NCBI GenBank assembly: GCA_020628865.1
Contig: JAHDEJ010000003.1
Location: forward strand, 109,399-173,398
DNA from: Acidimicrobiales bacterium
GTDB taxonomy: Bacteria; Actinomycetota; Acidimicrobiia; Acidimicrobiales; SHLQ01
Length of the DNA stretch: 64,000 nt
Direction: 5' to 3'
The notes beneath the pieces were generated by a model. The model worked only from the letters and a program-made list of their open reading frames with translations, was not told where the DNA came from and did not search any database. Position numbers and translations under genes: made by a program. Shown piece after piece: positions 36,786 through 43,986 of the stretch. Position 1 is the first letter of the stretch. Every line of letters begins with the position of its first letter.

Positions 36786-37384
36786 TCTGCAGGGAGGGTT
36801 GCCCCGTTTATGCCGCCGGGCCCGAACATCTTCCGGACGAGCGGTTCGTAGTACGACAACGGTGGGGTCACGCCATCGGGGTCGAAGGCGGGCATGTCGT
36901 ACTTTGCGCAGAACTCCTCGCAATGCGAGTAGTACTCGTGGTCCTTCAGCTGATCGCGGGCGTTGCGATCCATGCCGATGAAGTGCCAGAAGTAATAGCC
37001 CTGCACCGTGCCGTGATGCTCGACCATCCAATGGTTCTCGGGCTTCACGTACGGCTTCAGAATCGCTGCTGCGATCTCCGGATGGTTGAGCGGCGCAAGC
37101 ACGTCACCGATGTCGTGCAGCAAAGCACAGACGATGTACTCCTCGTCCTTGCCGTCCTGCTCGGCGAGATGGGCGGTCTGCAGACAATGGCTGAGCCGAT
37201 CCACAGCGAATCCGCCGTGGTCACCCTCCAGCGTGTTGAGCTGCTGCAGGACGTTCTCGGCCACGGCGGTGTGCGAGTGCTCGAACAGCGCCGGGATGAT
37301 GATGTTCCAGTCCTCCTGGGTGCATTCATCCATTCGCGTGAACTTGGCTCGTGCCTCGCCCCCGGCTGCGCGCGTGTCCGTCAT
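36782..37384 (-). CDS. HD-domain protein, PhnZ-like (possible di-iron oxygenase)
   Basis: A 200-residue HD-superfamily protein. His66 (RLSHCLQTAHLA), His90-Asp91 (CALLHDIGD), His101 (LNHPEIA), and the His124-His125 pair fit metal ligands. The extra histidines and the pattern SHCLQTA...ALLHDIGD recall PhnZ and related mixed-valent di-iron oxygenases that cleave organophosphonates, rather than ordinary phosphohydrolases; this is a resemblance, not proof. ATG 37384 is preceded by GAGGAG, a good ribosome site; the frame to 37516 runs into a GC-repeat tract. It is coupled to an acyl-CoA synthetase downstream. No PhnY partner lies beside it. Confidence 0.75.
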   Translation of the reverse strand: MTDTRAAGGEARAKFTRMDECTQEDWNIIIPALFEHSHTAVAENVLQQLNTLEGDHGGFAVDRLSHCLQTAHLAEQDGKDEEYIVCALLHDIGDVLAPLNHPEIAAAILKPYVKPENHWMVEHHGTVQGYYFWHFIGMDRNARDQLKDHEYYSHCEEFCAKYDMPAFDPDGVTPPLSYYEPLVRKMFGPGGINGATLPAE

Positions 37385-37465
37385 CGGCGAATCTCCTCTT
37401 GCTGGCTCCCGTCCATCTTCGCACACCGACCCCGGCTGACCCGCCCCGTTCCACAGGCCGCCGGT

Positions 37466-37490
37466 GGCCGGCGGCCGGCGGCCGGCGGCC
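37466..37490. repeat. Tandem 7-base repeat GGCCGGC
   Basis: Three exact copies of GGCCGGC followed by GGCC, within an extended G/C tract (37457-37490) that lies upstream of the HD gene. It can fold on itself and may vary in copy number by slippage. Confidence 0.7.
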
Positions 37491-37545
37491 AACAGATCAC
37501 CAGCGGGCGGAGCCAACTGCGAACCGACCGAGCGTGGGGACCCTT

Positions 37546-37646
37546 GTCGGCGCCCACGTCACAGCGACAGCCATTCCAGCGGACCTCATCTGCATCAGGA
37601 GCCGCAGCCTGGCCGTCGCCGTTGTCGCTCCGACGTGGGCGCTGAC
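37546..37646. repeat. Long imperfect inverted repeat with nested hairpin (structured element)
   Basis: A 24-base arm at 37546-37569 matches the reverse complement of 37623-37646 at 21 of 24 positions. The 53-base interior includes a second potential stem (GCGG/CCGC with CCT/AGG). It lies in the longest gene-free stretch of the window (37385-37819), where I see no other gene. It could be a structured RNA, a MITE-like remnant or a regulatory cruciform; orientation is unknown. Confidence 0.5.
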
Positions 37647-37819
37647 CACACACCCGAGAGCCGGTCGGCCGGAAATTCGGCGGCGAAGCGTCAGATGCGA
37701 GCCGGGGACAGCCGAGCAGCGGCTGCAATGCGAAGATGCGCAGCCGAACTGAAGTCTTCGGGCGCGCTGGAGTGCCACCGGTCTCCGGTGGGTGCGCCGT
37801 TCGGGGCGGACGGGTTCGC

Positions 37820-38257
37820 TCAGGGAGGAAAGACGCCATACGGCGCCGTGAGGGCCGAGCCGAGCACTGGCTCGAGCGAGTTCGGGCGGTCCTGCGACCG
37901 GCCCTGCACGATGGCCCACTCGAGCCAGCGGCGGACGGCCCGGACCCGGCGGGAGATGCGCGACCGCGTGGACTGCGGAGCACCCACCCAGCGATAGACG
38001 CCACGATCGAGGCGGGCGACCCGGCCGCGGCGGACTTCCCACCGCAATGCATCGGAGATCACCTTGGACGGGCGACCGGCGAACACGAAACCGTCCGCCT
38101 GCAGTTGTGCCACGAGTTGGGCGACCGTGACCACGCCCGCCGGGTTGCTGGCCGACGGCCGCGTGCCGGAGATGATCGACACCAGCACGTACCGCAGCGG
38201 TCTGCCCCGCAGGGCGCCCCATGCCTCATCCCGGTACACGTGATCGGAGCTCCACAT
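37820..38257 (-). CDS. Hypothetical protein with winged-helix-like segment
   Basis: A 145-residue basic protein. The central part (VTVAQLVAQLQADGF; RPSKVISDALRWEVRRGRVARLDRGVYRW) reads as a helix-turn-helix followed by a beta wing, as in small actinobacterial DNA-binding proteins. The ATG at 38257 is preceded by a GGGAG-containing stretch and gives a plausible N-terminus (MWSSDHVYRDEAWG); the frame to 38371 extends into the divergent sulfatase. The Arg-rich C-terminal half agrees with nucleic-acid binding. The target is unknown. Confidence 0.65.
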   Translation of the reverse strand: MWSSDHVYRDEAWGALRGRPLRYVLVSIISGTRPSASNPAGVVTVAQLVAQLQADGFVFAGRPSKVISDALRWEVRRGRVARLDRGVYRWVGAPQSTRSRISRRVRAVRRWLEWAIVQGRSQDRPNSLEPVLGSALTAPYGVFPP

Positions 38258-38324
38258 GACCCCATTCTCCCACCCAGGTGTGACACCCAACGGGTCCGAT
38301 TCCGGCTCAGGCCGAGGGCCGACG

Positions 38325-38330
38325 TAGCGT
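38325..38330 (+). promoter_or_regulatory. Candidate -10 box TAGCGT, leaderless
   Basis: TAGCGT ends six bases before ATG 38337, with no Shine-Dalgarno between. Confidence 0.4.
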
Positions 38331-38336
38331 CGGACC

Positions 38337-40568
38337 ATGAGCAACTCCGAAGCCCGCATCGGCCGGACCATCGGCGAATCGACGCCTCACTGGCCGGCGG
38401 AACCACGCATCGAGGGGGCGCCGAACGTGTTGATCATGATGTTGGACGACGTGGGCTTCGCCGACTTCGGTTGCTACGGGTCGGAGATCGACACACCGAA
38501 CATCGACGCGCTGGCCGAACGCGGCCTGCGCTACACGGGCTTCCACACCACGGCCATGTGCTCCACGACTCGGGCCGCCCTCCACACGGGCCACAACCAC
38601 CACGCCGTGGGAATGGGCTGCCTGGCGAACTTCGACTCGGGCTACCCGGGCTATCGGGGCAAGCTCGATCCTTCGATAGCAACGCTGGCCGAGCTCTTGC
38701 GTCCACACGGCTATCGCACCTACTACGCCGGCAAGTGGCACGTGACGCCGCTAACCGAAACCGGACCCACCGGCCCGTTCGACGGTTGGCCGCTCGGCCG
38801 AGGGTTCGATCGCTTCTACGGCTTCCTCGATGCCGAAACAGACCAGTATTCGCCGGAGCTGGTCCGCGACAACACCCACATCACCGCGCCCGGCGACCAT
38901 GCGTCCGGCTACCACTTCACGCAGGACATGTTCGACGAGGCCATCTCGTTCCTCAAAGGTCATCTGGCCGGCGCACCCGACAACCCGTGGTTGCTCATGG
39001 CGATGCCGGGCGCGTGCCATGCCCCGCATCAGGCGCCACGAGAACTCATCGACAAGTACGACGCGATCTTCGCCAAGGGCTGGGACGCCGCCCGCACCGA
39101 TCGGCTCCGGCGACAGATCGACCTCGGTGTGGTGCCCCCGCGCACCGAACTGCCACCGCGGAACGACATGGTCCGCGCGTGGAACGATCACTCGGCCGAC
39201 GAGCAACGCGTCTTCACCCGGCTTGCAGCCGCCTACGCCGCCATGCTCGAACACGCGGACCACCATTTCGGACGTCTGCTCGACTTCCTGGAGTCCACCG
39301 GTCAGCTCGAGAACACCCTCGTCTTCGCCCTCTCCGACAACGGCGCCAGCCAGGAGGGCGGGCCGAACGGGTTCGTCAACGCCATGGGGCCATACAACAT
39401 GGTTGCCGAGGAGCTCGCCGACAAGCTGGCCAGGATCGACGACATCGGCGGACCCGATACGCACAGCAACTTTCCCTGGGGCTGGGCCATGGCCTCCAAC
39501 TCGCCGCTCAAGCGGTACAAGCAGAACACCCATGGTGGTGGAATCCGCGACCCGCTGGTGGCCGCCGGGCCGGGAATCGCCAGCGGTGAACTGCGCCACC
39601 AGTTCTGTCACGTGGTCGACCTTGCACCCACGGTTCTCGATCGCATCGGCATCATCGCCCCGACGCAGGGTGTCAGCTTCGCCAACACCTTCGCCGAACC
39701 CGCCACGACGGAGAAGCACACCCAGTACTTCGAGATGTTCGGCCATCGAGGCATCTGGCACGAGGGCTGGAAGGCGGTGGCCTACCACCGGCCCGGGACG
39801 TCGTTCGACGACGACAGGTGGGAGCTCTACGACCTCACCAACGACTTCAACGAGGTCCACGACCTGGCCGCTACCGAGCCGGAACGCCTTGCGCAGCTGA
39901 TCTCCCTGTGGTGGGAGCATGCGGAGGAGAACCAGGTCCTCCCGTTGGACGACCGGTTCGCCGAACGCTTTGCAGAAAACGCAGAGCGCCACCGAGGCGA
40001 ACGGACGAGCTACGTGTTCCACCCCGGAATGGGTCACCTCCCGTCCGAGGTCGCTCCCGATCTCCGCAGCCGCAGCTACACCATCGAAGTCGACGTCGAG
40101 ATCCCGGATGCCGGCGCTTCAGGCGTGCTGGTGGCCCACGGCGACGCCACTTCCGGCTGGTCGCTCTTCGTGCGGGACGGGCACCTCGTCCACGACCTCA
40201 ACATCGGGGGCACCCACCAGCTCGTCACGTCGAACCGTCGAATCACACCCGGACCGCACACGTTTGGATTTCGGATGCAGCGCTCAGCCGGCGGCGGCCC
40301 CTTTCCCCATGGCACCGGCACGCTCACGATCGACGGCGCCCCCTGCGGAACGCTCGACACGGAACAGATCTTCTGGCTCATGGTGTCCTGGTCCGGACTG
40401 GACGTCGGCTTCGATCGAGGCACGACCGTGTCCGACTACGACGGGACCGGACGCTTCCTCGGTCCGAACCCATTCACGGGCACGATCCGCCAGGTCCGCG
40501 TCGAGCTCGACGACGACCAGGACGTGGATCAGACAGCAGCAAGCGAGCAACAGATCAGTCGCGACTGA
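38337..40568 (+). CDS. Type I sulfatase (arylsulfatase family)
   Basis: A 743-residue alkaline-phosphatase-fold sulfatase. Metal-binding Asp37-Asp38 (MLDDVGFADFG), the formylglycine site Cys75 in CSTTR (75-79), GKWHV and the SDNGASQEGG segment are all present, followed by a C-terminal beta-rich domain (about 560-735) found in the large AtsA-like group. The third residue of the sulfatase signature is Thr rather than Pro (CxPxR), so modification by formylglycine-generating enzyme should be tested. No signal peptide is visible, which suggests a cytoplasmic enzyme. It would release sulfate from an organic ester of unknown identity. No FGE or anSME gene is nearby. Confidence 0.88.
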   Translation: MSNSEARIGRTIGESTPHWPAEPRIEGAPNVLIMMLDDVGFADFGCYGSEIDTPNIDALAERGLRYTGFHTTAMCSTTRAALHTGHNHHAVGMGCLANFDSGYPGYRGKLDPSIATLAELLRPHGYRTYYAGKWHVTPLTETGPTGPFDGWPLGRGFDRFYGFLDAETDQYSPELVRDNTHITAPGDHASGYHFTQDMFDEAISFLKGHLAGAPDNPWLLMAMPGACHAPHQAPRELIDKYDAIFAKGWDAARTDRLRRQIDLGVVPPRTELPPRNDMVRAWNDHSADEQRVFTRLAAAYAAMLEHADHHFGRLLDFLESTGQLENTLVFALSDNGASQEGGPNGFVNAMGPYNMVAEELADKLARIDDIGGPDTHSNFPWGWAMASNSPLKRYKQNTHGGGIRDPLVAAGPGIASGELRHQFCHVVDLAPTVLDRIGIIAPTQGVSFANTFAEPATTEKHTQYFEMFGHRGIWHEGWKAVAYHRPGTSFDDDRWELYDLTNDFNEVHDLAATEPERLAQLISLWWEHAEENQVLPLDDRFAERFAENAERHRGERTSYVFHPGMGHLPSEVAPDLRSRSYTIEVDVEIPDAGASGVLVAHGDATSGWSLFVRDGHLVHDLNIGGTHQLVTSNRRITPGPHTFGFRMQRSAGGGPFPHGTGTLTIDGAPCGTLDTEQIFWLMVSWSGLDVGFDRGTTVSDYDGTGRFLGPNPFTGTIRQVRVELDDDQDVDQTAASEQQISRD

Positions 40569-40583
40569 CCCTGCTTCAGCTCC

Positions 40584-41528
40584 TCAGAAGAGCGAATCCT
40601 GCACCGCGAGTTCATCGGGCGTCTCCTCGCCCAACACGAGAGGCACCCCGTAGAGACGCCGAAGGTCGAACACGAAGTGATCCGGTCCGCCGGGTCGTCG
40701 AGCGACCACGGCTCGGCCGCAGGCCGTCACCAGTTCCAGATCGTGTGAGCCGGACTCCGGTTTCAACGGGTAGGGGTGGAGGTGCTGCCACATCGGCTCG
40801 TCGGCCTGCGGATTCCGCCAGTCGACCTTCATGCTGGTCAGCCGGTCGTCGCCCGAGCCTTCGATCAGATCGTGCACCCGATTCGTCCAGAGGTCGATCT
40901 CCGACAGGAGCTCGCCATCAGGCCGCGGCTGTTCAAGTCCGCGCAACTTGCGATGGATCGAAACCGACTGTGGGAGACCCGCCGCCACGGTCACACGATC
41001 CTCGATCGAACGCACGGCAAAGCCGTCGGTCGCCGTGCCGACGACCCGGGCCAACCATGCGCCCTGCTCGATCAACCGGGTGCGCAGCCGGGGAGCTGTG
41101 CTCGTTCCCACCTTCACCGACCCGTCGCGAAACGCCGCGAGGTAGAGCTCGTTGGGCTGCTGTAGGTGCTTGACGACGGCCGCATCCAACTCGCCCTGTG
41201 CCCGGGTGTGCGCGTGATGCAGTTGGGACGCAAACGTTGCATCGCTCGCGGCGCAACGATCGCAGGTGCGACCGTCATGCAGCGGGGGACGATCGCAGTC
41301 CTCCCACGCAACCGTGGTGTCCCGGAACGGCTTGTGGCCGATGCACATCCGGGGTTGGTCCGGGCCGGTCGTGTACCGAACCGCGTAGCCCGAGAGCGCA
41401 ACGAGCTCGGCCGGACGCCCGTCCCGACGCACCCGGAGCTGGGGTTCGCCGGTCACCCATGTGAGCCCGGTGATCACCTCGACGTCTGCCACCTCTCGAG
41501 CATTGCCGATCTGCTGTGCCAACGGCAC
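40584..41528 (-). CDS. DUF2797 family protein
   Basis: A 314-residue soluble protein matching the DUF2797 pattern: LYLAAFRDGSVKVGTS...RLIEQGAWLARVV...VRSIEDRVT. That segment recalls the GIY-YIG nuclease core (strand, KVG, Arg, Glu), but nuclease activity is not established for the family. Residues around 65-95 hold four Cys, two of them in a CxxC (TCDRCAAS), plus His, a possible zinc site. The start is a GTG close to the IclR operator region, 68 bases from the divergent iclR-type gene, so its expression may respond to that regulator. Confidence 0.75.
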   Translation of the reverse strand: MPLAQQIGNAREVADVEVITGLTWVTGEPQLRVRRDGRPAELVALSGYAVRYTTGPDQPRMCIGHKPFRDTTVAWEDCDRPPLHDGRTCDRCAASDATFASQLHHAHTRAQGELDAAVVKHLQQPNELYLAAFRDGSVKVGTSTAPRLRTRLIEQGAWLARVVGTATDGFAVRSIEDRVTVAAGLPQSVSIHRKLRGLEQPRPDGELLSEIDLWTNRVHDLIEGSGDDRLTSMKVDWRNPQADEPMWQHLHPYPLKPESGSHDLELVTACGRAVVARRPGGPDHFVFDLRRLYGVPLVLGEETPDELAVQDSLF

Positions 41529-41539
41529 ACCGCGGGGGT

Positions 41540-41581
41540 TTCCACTATTTGGAAGGAGTAGCTCGCTTCCAACTATTGGAG
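41540..41581. promoter_or_regulatory. Tandem IclR-type operators
   Basis: TTCCA-N5-TGGAA at 41540-41554 and TTCCA-N5-TGGAG at 41567-41581 are two dyads, 27 bases apart, between the DUF2797 and IclR-family genes. IclR proteins bind similar dyads (TGGAA/TTCCA type). They cover the -35 region of the IclR gene's apparent promoter, indicating autoregulation. Confidence 0.6.
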
Positions 41582-41582
41582 C

Positions 41583-41588
41583 TACGCT
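41583..41588 (+). promoter_or_regulatory. Candidate -10 box TACGCT, leaderless
   Basis: TACGCT ends eight bases before ATG 41597 and abuts the second IclR-type operator. Confidence 0.4.
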
Positions 41589-41596
41589 CTCGATCC

Positions 41597-42361
41597 ATGT
41601 CCGTCACCTCCGTCGAACGAGCCTTTCGCATCCTCAGCGTCATCGGCGACGAGCCATCGTCCCTCAGCGAGGTGGCCGATGCCGTCGACATGCCACTCTC
41701 CACCGCGAGCAGGTTCCTCAACTCGCTCCAGGGAACCGGCGCGATCGCGCGAGACAGCGACGGCACCTACCGCATTGGCCCGACGATCGACTCGCTCGCC
41801 GGCCGATCCCGACGAGATCCCGACCTGCTGAGCCTGGCGCATCCGCACATGGCGCACCTTGCCCGCCTCAGCGGAGAGACCTCGGGCGTCGCCGGCCTCC
41901 TCGACACCACGTTGTTGCACCTCGGCCAACGCAACTTCGATGATGATGCCGACGTGATCGTCCGGGACTGGACCGGCGTCGAGGTGCCGCTCCACCCCGG
42001 GTGCACCGGACTCGTGATGATGGCGTGGTGGCCGCCGCCGATGATCGATGCATACCTCGCAGAACCACTCGAAGCCTTCAGCCCGCACACCGTGACGGCG
42101 CCGACCCGCATCCGGGAGCGTCTCGCCGCGATCCGTCGGACCGGGCTGCTCTGGACGACCGACGAGTACGCCCAGGGCGTCACGTCCGTCGCCGCACCGG
42201 TTCGCAACGCCGACGGCGCACCGGTCGCCGCCCTCCATGTGCACGGCCCCCGGTATCGCTTTCCCGATCCCGAACGCCGTGCCGAAATCGAGACGTCCCT
42301 TCTCACCGCCGCCGCCCGCATGAGCACCTCGCTCGGATTCACCGACCAGATCGGAGCCTGA
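41597..42361 (+). CDS. IclR-family transcriptional regulator
   Basis: A 254-residue regulator. The N-terminal winged helix (VERAFRILSVIGDEPSSLSEVADAV; STASRFLNSLQGTGAIARD; TYRIGP) is followed by the GAF-like IclR effector domain. IclR proteins usually sense small metabolites of the pathway they control. ATG 41597 is chosen because it follows the TACGCT box and starts the HTH; the longer frame to 41516 crosses the two operator dyads. The MttB-family gene begins one base after its stop, so regulator and methyltransferase are co-transcribed. Confidence 0.87.
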   Translation: MSVTSVERAFRILSVIGDEPSSLSEVADAVDMPLSTASRFLNSLQGTGAIARDSDGTYRIGPTIDSLAGRSRRDPDLLSLAHPHMAHLARLSGETSGVAGLLDTTLLHLGQRNFDDDADVIVRDWTGVEVPLHPGCTGLVMMAWWPPPMIDAYLAEPLEAFSPHTVTAPTRIRERLAAIRRTGLLWTTDEYAQGVTSVAAPVRNADGAPVAALHVHGPRYRFPDPERRAEIETSLLTAAARMSTSLGFTDQIGA

Positions 42362-42362
42362 C

Positions 42363-43922
42363 GTGACCGACACACCACCAGCCGAACGCCGTGGCCGCTC
42401 CGGCGGCCGCCGCCGCACCCAGGACCGGGCGAACCAGAACCTGCCGCAGCTTCCGTTTCGCCAGCCGCGTCGACACTTCGAACCGACTCGAGTGGTCTCC
42501 GACGATGAACTCGAGATGATCCACGAGGCGTCGTTGAGCGTCCTGCGAGACATTGGCATCGACGTCCTCGACCCGGACGCCCGTCGGCTCCTCGCTGCCG
42601 CTGGCGCCGAGGTGTCGGACGACTCCGAGCGGGTGCGCTTCGACCCCGACATGGTCGTCGAAACGATTGCCACCTGCCCTTCCGAGTTCACGCTCCACAG
42701 CTGGAACGACCATCACGCGGTGCGAATCGGCGGCGACAACGTTGCGTTCACGGCGGTCGCCTCGCCGCCCAACGTGTCGGATGCCGCCGACGGCCGACGT
42801 ACCGGCAACCGCGAGGACTTCCAGAACCTGGTCCGCCTCAGCCAGCACTTCAACGCCATCCACATGAACGCCGGCTACCCCGTGGAACCAGCCGACGTCC
42901 ACGCGTCCGTCCGCCACCTGCACGCGACCCACGACCTTCTGACGCTCACCGACAAGGTCGTGAACGTCTACAGCCTCGGCCGAGAGCGCAATCAGGACTG
43001 CCTCGAGATGATCCGCATCGCGCGCCAGGTCAGCGACGAGGACCTCGACGAGCAGCCATCGGCCTACACCATCATCAACTCGTCGTCGCCGCTTCGCCTC
43101 GACGTGCCGATGCTGCAGGGGATCATGGAGTACTCGGCCCGTAACCAGCCGATCATCATCACCCCGTTCACCCTCGCCGGGGCGATGGCACCGGTCACCG
43201 TCGTCGGAGCGGTCACGCAGCAGAACGCCGAAGCCCTGGCCGGCATGGTGATGACGCAAGTCGTCCGCGCCGGTGCCCCCGTGGTCTACGGCGGCTTCAC
43301 CTCGAACGTCGACATGAAGTCCGGGTCACCGGCGTTCGGCACACCCGAGTACATCCGCTCGGCGATGCTCGGCGGTCAGCTGGCTCGCCGGTACGGCGTG
43401 CCGTACCGGTCATCCAACGTGAACGCGGCCAACGCCGTCGACGCCCAGGCCGGTTGGGAATCCGCCTTCTCGCTCTGGGGTGCCCTGATGGGCGGCGCCA
43501 ACATCGTGTTCCACGGCGCTGGATGGCTCGAAGGCGGGCTCCGAGCGTCGTTCGAGAAGATGATCGTCGACGTCGACCTCCTGCAGATGATGCAGAACTT
43601 CCTCGAACCAACGGTGGTGGACGACGGCACACTCGCCCTCGACGCCATCGCCGATGTCGGCCCCGGCGGTCACTTCTTCGGAACGCAGCACACCCAGGAC
43701 CGCTACACAAACGCGTTCTATTCGCCGCTCGTGTCCGATTGGCGGAACTTCGAGTCCTGGGAGGAGGCCGGTTCACCGACGGCCGACGCAAAGGCAGCAG
43801 AGCTCGTGCCCACGTTCCTCGCCGAGTACCGCCCACCGGAGATGGCCGCCGACGTGCGGGCCGAACTGGACGAGTTTCTCGCCAAGCGGGTCGAAGCCGG
43901 GGGCGTGGCGACCGACTACTGA
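42363..43922 (+). CDS. MttB-family methyltransferase (non-pyrrolysine; quaternary-amine type)
   Basis: A 519-residue member of the trimethylamine methyltransferase family. The frame is complete, with no in-frame TAG, so pyrrolysine is not used; such homologues include MtgB, which demethylates glycine betaine with a corrinoid protein. Typical segments are IHEASLSVLRDIGIDVLDP, YSARNQPIIITPFTLAGAMAPVTVVGAV, GAPVVYGGFTSNVDMKSGSPAFGTPEY and GANIVFHGAGWLEGGL. No cognate corrinoid protein or THF methyltransferase lies in the window. The first 40 residues are basic and disordered-looking. It is co-transcribed with an IclR regulator. The substrate is inferred only by family. Confidence 0.85.
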   Translation: MTDTPPAERRGRSGGRRRTQDRANQNLPQLPFRQPRRHFEPTRVVSDDELEMIHEASLSVLRDIGIDVLDPDARRLLAAAGAEVSDDSERVRFDPDMVVETIATCPSEFTLHSWNDHHAVRIGGDNVAFTAVASPPNVSDAADGRRTGNREDFQNLVRLSQHFNAIHMNAGYPVEPADVHASVRHLHATHDLLTLTDKVVNVYSLGRERNQDCLEMIRIARQVSDEDLDEQPSAYTIINSSSPLRLDVPMLQGIMEYSARNQPIIITPFTLAGAMAPVTVVGAVTQQNAEALAGMVMTQVVRAGAPVVYGGFTSNVDMKSGSPAFGTPEYIRSAMLGGQLARRYGVPYRSSNVNAANAVDAQAGWESAFSLWGALMGGANIVFHGAGWLEGGLRASFEKMIVDVDLLQMMQNFLEPTVVDDGTLALDAIADVGPGGHFFGTQHTQDRYTNAFYSPLVSDWRNFESWEEAGSPTADAKAAELVPTFLAEYRPPEMAADVRAELDEFLAKRVEAGGVATDY

Positions 43923-43931
43923 CGGCGTCCG

Positions 43932-43954
43932 GCCTTACAGGGACCTGAGAAGGC
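43932..43954 (+). terminator. Candidate terminator after mttB-like gene
   Basis: An imperfect hairpin: GCCTT (43932-43936) pairs with AAGGC (43950-43954), and CAGG with CCTG inside it. It begins 9 bases after the stop. No T-run follows. Confidence 0.4.
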
Positions 43955-43986
43955 TGGGGTAGGGTCCCGTCCGGAGGTTGACCAAG

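Noticed and set aside
37385..37819. Several open frames of 90-240 codons on both strands in this stretch
   Set aside because: All are low-complexity Arg/Ala/Pro translations through GC-rich repeats, with no ribosome sites or recognisable motifs.
42363..43922. Pyrrolysine-containing trimethylamine methyltransferase
   Set aside because: There is no in-frame TAG and the frame is full length, so this is a non-pyrrolysine homologue.
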